From Mastigamoeba balamuthi (lineage: Eukaryota; Evosea; Mastigamoebida; Mastigamoebidae), in contig CACRSC010000025.1 in NCBI GenBank assembly GCA_902651635.1, forward strand, positions 329,562-393,561: a stretch of DNA of 64,000 nt, written 5' to 3'. The translations under genes and the position numbers were made by a program. Shown in pieces: positions 23,881-35,395 of the stretch. Position 1 is the stretch's first letter. Every line of letters begins with the position of its first letter. A model generated the notes under the pieces. The model did no database searches, had not been told where the DNA came from, and was given only the letters and a program-made list of their open reading frames with translations.

Positions 23881-24249
23881 TCCATGTGTGACGATGTGTG
23901 GCTGCGAACGAATTGATTGATCGCAACTGGGTTACAGTAGGCCTGTTATTTGATAGTGTGAAGTCGACAGCAATTCGTCAGCAGGTCGCGTCCTCAGCCC
24001 GTGCAGCCACGCTGACGACGACAGGTGAGCACCGGACAGTACAATCGCGTGGCCCAGCACAGCCCCCCAAGTCCGCCTCGCGCAGGTTCCGCTCAGCGCA
24101 TCCTGCTCCAACGGCAGCTCGCACGCCCCCAGCTCGCCCCCGCCAGATCCACGCCCTCCATCTGCGCCTGCCCAGCTTGGCTTGACGTGCCGCAGGTCCA
24201 CCTTCCCCAGCTTGCAGCCGCACGCTCCCCTTCGCTCGTTCTCCGTGCT

Positions 24250-25345
24250 ACCCTCCGCCCCCCTCGCGCTCCTCGGCCATCGGAGTCGACGACGAGAGGC
24301 TGGCGATGTCTGCGCGCTCCTCGGCACTGCTGCTCACGATGCACTGCCTGCCCCTGCGGTAGGCAGCGAGGGCAGCGCGGCGGGCGAGGGCCTCGGAGGC
24401 GGCGTCGCGGCGGGGGGCGGCAGGCTAGGGTTGGTCTGTTGTGTTTGTTGTAGGTTGTGTTGTGACGTGTCGACTCAGTGGGTCGTTCTCCTGTGCACGT
24501 TTCCGGAACTGCACGCCTCGTGAGCCTTCACTCAGGATGCTGCAGATGGGGTTCATCTCGACGATCGCAAGGCGCGCGCTGTTCCCTGTCGATGCCTCCT
24601 CGATGTACTTGAGAATGAGCATGACCATGTGGGACATCAGCTCAGTCGAGCAGTCGGCATAGTAAGGAGCCAAGTCCCCTGCTGTCCCGTTTCGCTTGTT
24701 CAGACCGGCGCTGAACCTTCAGTGCTTCGCGAACTGTACGGGCCACAACAGCTACGGGGGCAAGAACAACAAAGTACGCTCGTACTTCACTTCGGCCTGG
24801 CCTGCCAATGTGGCCAGCCGGAAGGTCCGCGTCGTTTCCCCCGCAGGAAGAACTCCTCGATGACAGGCAACTGTCATTGGGAAGTGGGCTGCGGCCTGCC
24901 GCAGATATCACCCGCAACCCAGCAGCACGCGCACCTACTCCTTCTGGCGAAATGTGGTTAGTAACTGCTGAGATAAGCGCGGGGGTTGCTGGGGACATGC
25001 GGGTAGGGCCTGGGTGATTGCTGGGCCGCAACCACTGAGAATTGGGCACAGCCCGACAAGTTGTTTTTACGACAAGAAACAGTCTGTATAGATTTTTTGG
25101 TATCTGAACTGGCTCAATTGTCTTAGGCCCTTGCACGCCTGACTACGTCTTTCCGCAGACCCACGGGAGGAGCGGCGCTTGGGATCAGCAAGACCAGCAG
25201 GTGCTCGGTGACGCTCTTGGTCATCGAGCTCCGCGTCGGGCCGAGGGCCTCGGCGCTGGCGCGCGGCTTGAGGAGGCGCAGAAGCACGTGACGAGTCGGC
25301 ACACGGCGGGTCCGGCACAAGGCTCTTCACGAAAGGCTCGCCCAC
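24250..25345 (-). CDS. Possible unrecognised gene or gene remnant
   Basis: Several minus-strand stretches look more coding-like than their surroundings: HVLLRLLKPRASAEALG and SVTEHLLVLLIPSAAPP (about 25300-25150), VRAYFVVLAPVAVVARTVRE (about 24780-24720), ELMSHMVMLILKYIEEAS and ARLAIVEMNPICSIL (about 24640-24530), and a GC-rich final piece (RRDAASEALARRAALAAYRR, about 24400-24340) ending at a stop near 24250. They share a direction and could be exons, but I could not join them in phase and recognise no family. Confidence 0.25.
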
Positions 25346-26595
25346 GGCTCGGGCCCTGCTTTAGCTGTGTGGCTTGCTGTCGAACAGCAGTCAAACCATC
25401 AGAAAAGAGAGAGAGAGAGAGCGTTGCAGAGGGTACACACCATCATTTGCGTGCAGGTCCGCCGTGCTCTTGGGTCCAGAAAACAATGCCATGTGAGTTC
25501 CTGCGACCAGTTCGGTAAACGTGGTCTCCCCCTCGGACTCATGATACGCTAGGCGATGCTCATCCGAGGGGGTGCCTCTTACCTCTGCAGCTCCAGGGGG
25601 AACACACGCGCATTGCTTTCCAGACTAAAATTAAAAAGTGACCCCCACACTCGCGCAGAGTTTATATAGTGAAGATCTCTGCCACGTCATTCAACGGCTT
25701 TTTCTGCGTATCTGCAGCCAACGTTACGTCAATCTTGCAGAGGATCGCGGAAAATCCTGCACTTTAGGTGCACGATCCGCCACCAGGCTCGCCAAGCTCG
25801 CTCCTGTCGCCACTGCCCTCTGTGTCTGAACGCGGCCCGCACGCGCCCAGTTCCACCCCCTGCACGCGCACGCCACTGTGCCTGAGTTCAACGAGGCAGA
25901 GGTATGGCGGTTGCGGTGCCTTGAGGTAATACGCTCCCTGGCTCTGGCGTCGCGCCTCAGCCTGTTCATCATTGCTGCAGCCGCCCGTTGATATGCCCGC
26001 CTTGTTGGGCTGTGCGTGCATGTGCGCATGCATGTGCATGGTGGTCTGTGGCGCTCACGGTCGACAGAGTGCGGTATTGCCGCCGGCGCATCTTCAAATG
26101 ATCCGCGCCCCAAATCTGGGGCGGACCTTCCTCTCGAGCCCAACCCCGGCTTGGCCCCTCAGCGCCAGCGGTATTTGCATCGTGCACCTTGACATCCGCT
26201 TCCCCATCGATGCTGTTGAACGGTTGCCCCGGGTGTCAGAGCCACACACGGTCGGCCTATGCTTTGCTTTGCTCCCACCCCTGAAAGCGACGCACTCCCC
26301 TTCCCCACTGCCAAACCCACGCGAGCGGGCCGCCTGGGCAGCACTGTTCACTCGCTGTCAGCGAGGGCGGCGCCTTGGGCTCCTGGGCTTCCCCTGCGTG
26401 TGCCCTCAATCGCCTCTTTGTCCGCTGCTGTCCAGCTGACCGCACTGCAACAGTGCCAAAAAAAACGTGGTGTTCATGGGAGTGCCCGCAGGGGTGGTAC
26501 CCGGGGTCCTGGCCGTGATCCTCTTCCGCAGGCAAATCAACAGCAAAAGTGTCACAGGAAGCTGAGCCTGGCCAAACTGCAATCAGTGGCATTGG
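25346..26595. other. Spacer with no supported gene
   Basis: About 1.2 kb with an (AG)n tract near 25404-25420 and scattered open frames on both strands, none showing codon bias, splice logic or family similarity. I see nothing supportable. Confidence 0.45.
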
Positions 26596-26599
26596 CATT

Positions 26600-27560
26600 C
26601 CGATTGTGACGGTACTGCTCAGCCCACGTCACAGGGGCGTTCAGATTTCAATTTCTGCTGACTGGAATGAAGAGCTGCCCTGCTGGCCCAGGATGTTGGT
26701 GGTTCCCGAATAGTAATTGTGGTTGTAGTAGTTCTGGTAGAGAGTAGTCGAACGCGAGGCTCGGCTCCAGACGGCCACCAGAGAGCCAGCTGGCAGCAGT
26801 GCCGAGCACTGATGTGATGAAGTATACGATTTCCCTGCGCGTCCAGAGCAGCCTCAGGCAACCAGAGCATCTCGGCCATCACCTACAGGCGCTTCAGACG
26901 CACTGCCAGGAGGCCGTGACAGAGGAGTGCATGCCCCGACAGCGGGGCCCGTGGCAGGTGCGATGGAGCCCCTGCGGAACAGGCACTTCACGATGTTGCC
27001 AAACCCCGTGTCCTTGACGGCGTAGTTTGGCGAAATCAGCATGCACTGCACAGACGGGACGCCCGAGGACGCCCACGGGCCCGTACAGCAGCCGCAGGCG
27101 GGGGGCTCAGCAAGATCAGCGTCTCGCACTGCACCACAGCCCCGTGCGGCAGCGTCTCGGCGACTGCCCATTGCACCACTGGATCGGAGGAGAGGTGAGT
27201 GCCTTCGCAGCAAGGCCAGCCTGACCGCTGCTCTATTGCGTCTTTGCCAGCAAACTTCAGACGACAATCAACCACAAATTGGCACCGATCAGTTGGTGAG
27301 ATGTTAACGTCCCGCGAGTGCGAGCCCAACGATGGGCGAGTGCGCGACAGGGCAGAGGGAGGTACTCACCCAATAGTGGCAGCCGTCGCTGAGGGAATAA
27401 ATAGGGCCACGCGGTGGGCGTCTGGCGCAGCACTTGCAGCACAAAGGGGCCGCCCTGCCGCTGCCCCTCCAAGGCCTCACGCCCCAACGGCCGTCCGCAG
27501 AGGGTGCGGGCAACGGCGGCTCGGAGCACAGAGCTGGGGCACGCCGTCTGCCCCGCCCTC
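26600..27560 (-). pseudogene. Truncated copy of the repeated family (copy B)
   Basis: The order of blocks matches fuller copies: ARTLCGRPLG and GPFVLQVLRQTPTAWP (about 27510-27420), LPHGAVVQCETLILLSPP (about 27160-27110), NYAVKDTGFGNIVKCLFRRG (about 27020-26960), and VMAEMLWLPEAALD (about 26880). Soon afterwards the frame breaks. The stretch 26600-26820 still resembles the middle exon (LPAGSLVAVWS and ARHCCQLAL words in shifted frames). The start region is altered and the long middle and 3' exons are missing, so it is a broken copy. Confidence 0.65.
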
Positions 27561-27644
27561 CATGCGGTGTCTGCGCCTGGCTGTGTTGTGTGCTGTGCAG
27601 CGGTTGGCCAGCGATTCTGTAGAGGCGGTGAGGAGGAGAGGGGA

Positions 27645-27775
27645 GGAGCAGGCGGTGGTGGTACTGCTAAGTCTGTGATTTTTGGTTCAGGGGAGTGTGG
27701 TGGTGGAGGTGTCTACTGCACTCGGGGTTCTCTGTGCCCACGGGCTTGTCGCCTTCCTGGGCTTCTCCAAGTGCG
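27645..27775 (-). pseudogene. Scrap of the NAP1 3' end
   Basis: Resembles the last codons and 3' flank of the NAP1 gene at about 35325-35480. Shared words are GAGCAGGCGGTGGTGGTACT, GCTAAGTCTGTG, CACTCGGGGTTCTC and CGGGCTTGTCGCC, then CTTCCTGGGCTTCTCC. The rest of NAP1 is absent. It lies directly downstream of copy C of the repeated family. Confidence 0.75.
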
Positions 27776-27889
27776 CCAATAGCAGGCCGTGAGGGGTAAA
27801 CGTATTGGGGACGTGAGTGCTCGGTGGCGAGCGCAGAGAAGATCATTCGGCGACGCTGAGGGGCAGATGGAAGGAAGCGATTGGCTCTG

Positions 27890-30351
27890 TCACGGTTGAA
27901 CAAATTGTGCCATCTGCTCCTGGGTTTCTGGCAGATGCATGTCCCGCATCAGATCGCTCATTTTTCCGAGAGCCCTGGGGTTCATTGTGTCAGTTTGCAA
28001 CCGGCTCTGCTCGTGCGAGATCGGAACCGCCGGAATTGCTTACCACATGTCTTCGCGGGCTGAAATGGCCTTGAGCAGCTGCTGGGTCTCTGGTCCCAGT
28101 GAACCCCACCTGTGTTTCGCTTGTAGGCCTGATGGCAGTGGCATAAGTACGAGACACTGTCAACACGCACCTCCTGTGATCTTGGGGATAAGCTGAGTCA
28201 GGTAGCTCTTCATCATTGCAAATGCACACCGCGATGACTCCTGCCTGCGCAGCTCCGGGATGACCAGCCCCATCCGTATCGCCTTGGCAGGGCAGCATAA
28301 CAGCCACTCGTGCACCGCCGTTTCTATCGAGTGCCGTCAGTGAGATGCGAAGTAGCCCTACACACAAGGTAATACCCTTGTAAAATGAAGGATCTTTTGA
28401 GAAGAAGAAGAAAAGGGAGTATACAACTTGCGTCTCCTTGTCCTCCACTCCCTCCTCTCTCAGAGAGGCTCCCAGGCGGCGCAATGCTGCCTCTGGTGTG
28501 CGCTCTCCATCCAGTTTGCAGAGGTTCCCAGCAGCCACAATGCCGATCAGCTCCTCGCTCTCGAGCCACTGCATGCACAGCTTTTCCTTGCGGTCGGTTG
28601 GCTCGGTGGCGTCCAGCAGGGTAACAAACGCCAACGCATTGAGCAGTTGTGTTGCTGGTGTTGCTGCCAGCTGCGAGGCCTCTGTCTCGGACTCCTCAAC
28701 GTTTTCGTCCTCCTCCTCAACAAGCCGGTTGTCGAACCTGGGTGGCAGGTGCACAGGGGGCTCGCAGACCCTGCTGGAGACCAGCGAGAACATTGCGCTC
28801 CTGTACATGTGCCGCGCTGCCTGACACTCGCTGCACGTGTGCATCAGGATCGCCCGCAGGGTGGCGACGTCGAGGAGCGCCAGAGGTGACGAGTCGCCGA
28901 CACGGCGGTGCGAAGCCAGGAGTACAGTGGTGGCTTCCTCGTGCCACTGGTCGTGCTGCCCCCTTGCTGTCTCGTCCACGCCCACTGCTCTGAACACTGC
29001 ACGCAGCGTCACTATTGCTTTGTAGCGCACCTCCACGGGGACCAGAGGGCCACAGCACGCGCGACATAGGGCTGGCACTGCGCAGATCGCAGCGTCCAAC
29101 ACTCTCTTGGCGACGATCCATTCGACGCTGATCGGCGGGTCCTCCTCCCAGTCGAACGCGAGGCTTAGCTGAAGAGGACCAATTGACAGCCAGCTGGCAG
29201 TAGTGTCGAGCACCGCGGTGATGAAGTTCATGATGTCCCTGCGCGTCCTCCAGTCCAGAGCAGCCTCGGGCAGCCCAAGCATCTCGGCCATCACCTGCGG
29301 GCTCTGTCAGCCACAACACACCACTTGGGAAGGCTGCGGCGAGGTGTGCTTGCCCTGACAGCGGGGCCCGTGGCAGGGGCGATGGATCCCCTGTAGAACA
29401 GACGCATCCTGATGTTATAAATCCCCGTGTCCTTGTCGTAGTTGTTTGGCGAGAACAGCCTGCACTGCACAGACGGGTTACGCGTCGGGGCCAGGGGGCT
29501 CTGTGCTGTAAGGTCGATAATGGCTGAGAAAGGGGGAAGATGTACAAGGTTCTGCGGAACGCTCTCTGCGGTGCCGTAGGACGCTCGTGCTGCGGGCCAG
29601 TCAACACAGGTGTGCAGCAGGCGGAGGATGCTGTCAGGTACAACCGCAAAGTCGAAGGCCCTGCCTGCCTTCTCGAGATCTCCGAGCCTCAGCTCCTGCT
29701 GCTCAGACCCCGGAAACACCTCCCCGAGCGAGGCCACCTCGGGGCAGCGTTCGATGTAGATGGGGCGCCCGACGACGGCCACGGGACCGTACAGCAGCCG
29801 CAGGGACTCGGGACTCGGCCAGAGCAGCGTTTCGCACTGCACAACAGCCCCGTGCGGCAGCGTCTCGGGCGACTGCCCCTCGCACCACTGACCGAACAGA
29901 GGTGAGTGTAGGGAGGCTACGCTGCACTCTACCGTCTTTACCAACGACAGACGGCAAATATCAACTGAAATGGGCACTGATTCAAGAGTGCTGTACCGAC
30001 AATCAACAATACTTGGCACTGATTCACCGATTCAAGTGTCGTCGATCAATTGAATGAATCGAGTGTGACGCAGCGCCCGTGCGAGAGCGAGCCGCCAGCC
30101 GGCGACGTCGAGAGCGAGAGGATGGAGGGAGGGAGGGAGGGAAGCACCCAGTAGTGGCAGCCGTCGCTGAGGGCGTAGGGCCACGCCGAGGGCGTCTGGC
30201 GCAGCACCTGCAGCACAAAGGGGCCGCCCTGCCGCTGCTCCTCTAGTAAGGCCACGCACCTGATCGGCCAGCCGCAGAGGGTGCGGGCAACGGTGGCTCG
30301 GAGCACAGACCCCGCCGAGAGCTGGGGCACGCCGTCAGCCCCGCCCTCCAT
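27890..30351 (-). CDS. Unrecognised family protein, possible RPA70N-like N-terminus (copy C)
   Basis: Exon 1 starts MEGGADGVPQLSAGSV and holds GPFVLQVLRQTPSAWP and ALSDGCHYW. The layout of an N-terminal QLS-G motif, LQVL strand and LSDG turn resembles the RPA70 N-terminal OB fold; that is an inference. Exon 2 (about 29890-29300) carries LPHGAVVQCETLLWPSPE and GPVAVVGRPI, then IRMRLFYRGSIAPATGP. Exon 3 begins VMAEMLGLPEAALDWRTRRD (29294) and is mostly helical, with an acidic patch. Short 3' exons follow: AIRMGLVIPEL, GSLGPETQQLLKAISARED and DLMRDMHLPETQEQM, the last ending near 27890. Exons look open, but I could not verify every junction. Function unknown; a DNA- or chromatin-related role would follow only if the OB-fold idea holds. 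Confidence 0.5.
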
Positions 30352-30469
30352 GGGCGTGGTGTGTCGCTGCTAACCAATTGATGATCGCGCCTCGGTTCAG
30401 GCGGTCGGCCAGATATTGTGATATCGTGAAGTAGTGACTCGATAATCCGTCTGTTGAGGCTTTGTCTGC

Positions 30470-30770
30470 GAGCAGCACACACAGCCCGTGCTCGCGAATC
30501 GCACGAGCCATCGGGTGGTGCGGCTTCGCGAACTCAAGAAAGATGGTTCTGGCGGTCTGAGTCCGCCGCTTGGGGTTTCAATGGCTGGCAGGCCAAGGAA
30601 GCAAAAAAAAGAGTGCAAAGGGCATCAGGCAGGCAGCGATTGTTCTGTTTGAGCGAGCAGTTTCATCTGCTCCTGGGTGTCTGGCAGACGCATGTCCCGC
30701 ATCAGGTCCCCCATGCTTCCGTGCACCCTGGAGTTTGCTGTGACAGTCCAGCTCTGCTCTTGGGAAGTGG
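30470..30770 (-). pseudogene. Isolated 3' exons of the repeated family (copy 4)
   Basis: Contains the terminal-exon block HGSMGDLMRDMRLPDTQEQM (about 30740-30670). After a further 100 nt comes another conserved block, FLEFAKPHHPMARAIREHG (about 30555-30490), preceded by a possible ACCGCCAG acceptor. The same pair occurs at 32480-32180, so the second block may be a real last exon in some copies. No upstream exons of this copy are present. Confidence 0.55.
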
Positions 30771-31086
30771 ATGACTGCTGGCGATCGCTCACCGCATGTG
30801 CTCGCGGGCTGGAATGTTCCGCCACCACTTCTCCATGCGCTATCTGCGACTGGTTGTGTTGTGGTTGTGTGGGGCTGTGGACGCGGTTTGCCACTTCTAT
30901 TGTCATTCATACAATGATCCCGGCATTTGAGCGTTCGACCTGCTCGCCTGTGAGGGCACGCACTGCCCGTGCTCGCCAATTGCGTGAGCCATCGGGCAGC
31001 TTTGCAAGCTTGCCGTGGAATTCTGGAGGGAGGTGGCAGGGTATTGATGTGGAGAGAGCATCAGCATTGCGAGGCTGTCCTGTTTG

Positions 31087-31175
31087 GTCTGTGCTTTGTG
31101 AAGAGGGGGATCTCTCGGGATTCTCGGTGCCCGCGGGCTTGTTGCCGGCCTTGGCCTTGACAGTGCCCTTCCTGG
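31087..31175 (-). pseudogene. Second scrap of the NAP1 3' end
   Basis: Similar to about 35420-35480 of NAP1. The words GCCCGCGGGCTTGT and GCCGGCCTTGG, then CCCTTCCTGG, appear in the same order and spacing. It is shorter and more diverged than the scrap at 27645 and again lies directly downstream of a repeated-family copy (copy 3). Confidence 0.65.
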
Positions 31176-31292
31176 CTTATCCCAATGTATCAATGGCAGG
31201 CTGTGTGGGGGGAAGCACATGTGAGGGACGTGAATTCTAAGAGGCGAGCACAGAGAGGAACATGAGGTGCGGTGGCAGGCGCGATTGGCCTG

Positions 31293-32085
31293 TCACGTTT
31301 GAGAGTATTGTGTCAGCTGTTCCTGGGTGTCAGGCAGATGCATGTCTCGCATCAGGACCCGCATTTTTGCCCCAAGTGCCCTGGGGTTTTTCTGTGTCAG
31401 TTTGCACACCGGTTATGATCGTGGAGAGGGGCCTGCAAAAACGCTCACCACAAGTCTTCTCGGGCTGAAATGGCCTTGAGCAGCTGCTGGGTCTCCGGTC
31501 CCAGTGAATCCAATTGGTGTCTCGCTTGTAGGCCTGGCAGTGTTATCAGTATGGGCACAGTGAGCACTCAACACCTCCTGTGATCTTGGGGATAAGCTGT
31601 TTCAGAAAGCTCTTCAGTACACCAACTGCTATCCATGACCTCAGCTTGTGCACGTGTGGACCAGTATCGCACGCAGGGTGGCGACGTCGAGAAGTGCCAG
31701 TGGCGATGAGTCGCCGCCACGGCAGTGCTAAGCCAGAAGCACAGTGGTGGCCTTCTCGTACCACTGGTGCTGCTGCTCCCTCGTCTGTCGCCTCGTCGAC
31801 AATCCAGTTGACACTGATCGGCCGGATCTCCCAATCGAACGCGAGACTCGGCTACAGACGACCACCTGAGAGCCAGCGAGCAGCAGTGCCGAGCACTGAT
31901 GTGATGAAGTTCATGACGTCCCGTGCAGCACCTGCAACACATAGGGGCCATCCTGCCCTACTCCTTCTCGACCACGCACCTGCATGGCCTGCCAGAGAGG
32001 GCGCGGGCAGTGGTGGCGAGGAGCACAGACCCCGCTGAGAGCTAGGGCACGCCGTCTGCTCCGCCGTCCGTGCGTGACGATATGT
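31293..32085 (-). pseudogene. Internally deleted copy of the repeated family (copy 3)
   Basis: Starts with a degenerate N-terminal exon (GGADGVP, stop, LSAGSVLLA; about 32080-32030). It then jumps into a middle-exon remnant (DDSSPLALLDVATLRAI-like and EKATTVLLA words, about 31770-31660) and retains 3' exon blocks (LKSFLKQLIPKITGG near 31600, LGPETQQLLKAISARED near 31480, VLMRDMHLPDTQEQ near 31330). In-frame stops and the missing second exon make it a pseudogene. Confidence 0.7.
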
Positions 32086-32383
32086 GGCTGCGAACGAATA
32101 GATGATCGCGACTCAGTTCAGGGGTGGGCCAGACAACCGTTGATATCGTGTAGTGACTCAACAATAATCTGCCAGTTCAGTGCCGCCCTGGCTTGTCTGC
32201 GAGCAGCACACGCAGCCCGTGCTCGCCAATCGCACGAGCCATCGGGTGATGCGGCTTCTCGTACTCAAGCAAGATGGTTCTGGGGTCTGGTTGGATTTCA
32301 ATGGCTGACAAGTCAAAGAAGCCAAAAAGCAGTGCACTGTGAGCCTGAGAGACTGCGGGAGGGCAGAGAGCAGGCAGCGATTG

Positions 32384-34819
32384 TCATGTCTGAGCGAGCA
32401 GCTTCATCTGCTCCTGGGTGTCTGGCAGACGCATGTCCTGCATCAGGCTCGCCATGTTCCCGTGCACCCTGGGGTTTGCTGTGTCAGTTTGCACGCCGGC
32501 TCTGCTCTTTGGAAGTGGATGACTGCTGGTGATAGCTCACCATATGTCTTCATGGGTTGAAATGGCCTTGAGAAGCTGCTGGGTCTCTGGTCCCAGTGAG
32601 CTCCACTGGTGCTTCGCTTGAAGACCTAGCAGTGCTATCAGTGTGCGGTACAGTCAGCACTGGCACCTCCTGTGGTCTCGGGGATAAGCTGCTTCAGAAA
32701 GCTCTTCAGCACACGACAAGCTCCCCACGAACTTAGCTTGGGCAGCTCTGGGATGACCAGTCCCATCCGTATCGCCTTGAAAGGGCAGCATGACAACCAC
32801 TTGCACAACACGAGCTCTGATCAAATGCCGTCAGTGAAGTGTGAAAAAAGCTCGTACTCCGAGCATGTAATACCATTGAAGATTGGAGCCTCTTCAAGGT
32901 CCGAGAAGCAGCAGAAGAGGTGGTGAACCAGTTGCGTCTGCTTGTCCTCCTCACCCAGAGAGTCTCCCAGGCAGCGTAACACTGTCTCTGGTGTGCGCTT
33001 GCCATCCAGCTTGCAAAGGTGCCCGGCAGCCACGATGCCGACGAGCTCCCCATTCTCGAGCCACTGCATGCACAGCTGTTCCTTGTGCTTGATCGGTTCG
33101 GTGCCGTCGAGAAGAGTGTCGAGCGCCAACGCGTTGAGCAGCTGTGTTGCTGACGCTGCTGTCAACTGTGAGACCTCTGTCTCAACCTCGGCCTCATCGT
33201 AGCCATCCATAATGACCTGAACGCCGAGTCTGGGTGGCCTAGTGGGCAGGTGCACAGGGGGCTCGCACACCGTGCTGGAGATCAGCGAGAGCATTGCCCT
33301 CCTGTGCATGTGCCACGCTGCCTGCCACTCACTGCACGTGTGCATCAGGACAACACGCATGGTGGAGATGTCGAGAAGTGCCAGTGGTGACGAGTCGCCC
33401 GCACGGCGGTGCGAAGCCAGGAGCACGGTGGTGGCTTCCTCGTACCACTGGTCGTGCTGCTCCCTCGCTGTCTCGTCCTCGCGGACCGCTCTGAAAACCG
33501 CACGCAGTGCCACCACTGCATCGTAGCGAGCCTCCACGGGAACCAGAGGCCCGAGGCATGCGTGGCAGAGGGCTGGCAACGCGCAGATCACAGCGTCCAG
33601 CACCCTCTTGGCGGCAATCCAGTCAATGCTGATCGGCGGGTCCTCCTCCCAGTCGAATGCGAGGCTCGGCTCCAGACGGTTGCCCGAGAGCCAGCTGGCA
33701 GCAGTGCTGAGCACTGATGCGATGAAGTATGAGATTTCCTTGCGCGTCCTCCAGTTCAGAGTGGCCTCGGGCAGCCCGAGCATCCCGGCCATCACCTACA
33801 GGCTCTGTCAGACGTGCTGCCAGGGGGCCGTGACAGAGGAGTGCATGCCCTGACAGCGGGGCCCGTGGCAGGGGCGATGGAGCCCCTGTGGAACAGGCAC
33901 TTCACGATGTTGCCGAACCCCGTGTCCTTGACAGCGTAGTTCGGCGAGAGCAGCTTGCACTGCACAGTGTGAGCAGGGGCGAGTCAGCAGGATACCTGGA
34001 CATCAGTCGCTACCCTTGTCCAGGGGATGCAATACCAAAGCATGGTAAGGGAAGAGTAGCAGGAGCAGTGTTGCGCACGAGGTCCAGCGGAACGCTCTCT
34101 GCGGTGCCGTTGGCCGCGTGTGTGGTGGACCAGTCAGCGCAGGTGCGCAGCAGGCGGAGGATGCTGTCGGGTACCACCGCCATGTCAAGGGCCCCGCCCG
34201 CCTGCTCGAGCCCTTCGAGCCTGAGCTCCTGCTGCTCAGACCCCGGCGACACCTCGGCGAACGAGGCCACCTCGGGGCAGCGCTCTGCACATACGGGACG
34301 CCCGACGACGGCCACGGGCCCGTGCAGCAGCTGCAGGGGTGGGGGGTTCCACAAGAGCAGCGTCTCGCACTGCACCACAGCCCCGTGCGGCAGCGTCTCG
34401 GGCGACTGCCCATTGCACCACTGGATCGGAGGAGAGGTGAGTGTGGTCAGCCTGATCCACTGCTCTCTTGCGTCTTTATCAGCAAATCTACCAGAATTTG
34501 GCGCCAATCAATTGAAGTCGAGCGGACTGGGCATTGACTCGAGCACGATGTAGCGCCCCACGAGTGCGAGCCCGACGATGGGCGAGCGCAAAAGAGCGCG
34601 CGACGGGGCAGAGGGGAGGGAGGGGCGCACCCAGTAGTGGCAGCCGTCGCTGAGGGCGTAGGGCCACGCGGTGGGCGTCTGGCGCAGCACCTGCAGCACA
34701 AAGGGGCCCCCCTGCCGCTGCTCCTCCGACGTTTCATACCTCAATGGGGCACGGGCAATGGCGGCTCGGAGCACAGACCCCGCCGAGAGCTGGGGCACGC
34801 CCTCTGCCCCGCCCTCCAT
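32384..34819 (-). CDS. Unrecognised family protein, possible RPA70N-like N-terminus (copy D)
   Basis: The best preserved copy. Exon 1 (from 34819) starts MEGGAEGVPQLSAGSV and includes GPFVLQVLRQTPTAWP and ALSDGCHYW, followed by a donor. Exon 2 carries CNGQSPETLPHGAVVQCE, GPVAVVGRPVCAERCPEV and, near 33960-33850, NYAVKDTGFGNIVKCLFHRG. The large exon 3 (about 33793-32821) begins VMAGMLGLPEATLNWRTRKE and includes EQHDQWYEEATTVLLASHRR, EPPVHLPTRPP and LCMQWLENGELVGIVAAGHL. 3' exons: MLPFKAIRMGLVIPEL with LKSFLKQLIPET, then WSSLGPETQQLLKAISTHED, then MQDMRLPDTQEQMKLLAQ (stop at 32384). A further conserved block (LLEYEKPHHPMARAIGEHG, about 32280-32190) could be an alternative last exon. The family is unknown to me. 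Confidence 0.55.
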
Positions 34820-34984
34820 GCCGTGTCTGTGACTGACTGGTGTGTGTGCTGCTGTGCAGGCGGTTGGCCAGATATTATGCCATTCGAAGAATATCCTGTC
34901 AATTGAGTGTTCGGCCTGTCCGTCTGCGAGGGCACGCACCGCCCGCCAATTGTGTGAGCCATCGGACAGCTTCGCAGACTTGAC

Positions 34985-35183
34985 ATTGTAATCTGGCGGC
35001 CGTCGCTGAGGGCGTAGGCCACGCCGAGGGCGTCAGGCGCAGCACCTGCAGCACGTAGGGGCCCTGCCACTGCACCTCCATGGCCACAAACCCCAGCGGC
35101 TGACCGTAGAGGGCGGGGGTGACGGCGGCTCCGAGCACAGACCCCGCCGAGAGCTGGGGGACGCCGTCTGCCCCGCCCTCCAT
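34985..35183 (-). pseudogene. 5' fragment of the repeated family (copy E)
   Basis: Begins MEGGADGVPQLSAGSV and continues through PYVLQVLRLTPSAWP. It breaks off just after that point and runs into the 5' flank of copy D. No later exons belong to it. It sits between copy D and the intact NAP1 gene, which defines the NAP1-proximal end of the array. Confidence 0.75.
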
Positions 35184-35395
35184 GTGTGCGCTGTGCCGCA
35201 GCCGCTGTGCTGTGGCTCGATTATCGTCCGGTAATTATGAGAAAGCCTGCCTGCGCAATTTCGCTGGCCAGAGAGCCAAAGCAGCGCACTGCAGGGCCCC
35301 AAGCGGCCTCAGCAGGGGTGGGGGTGGAGCAGGCGGTGGTGGTACTGCTAAGTCTGTGCTTTGTTGGTTAGGGGGAGGTGTGGAGGAAGAGATGT

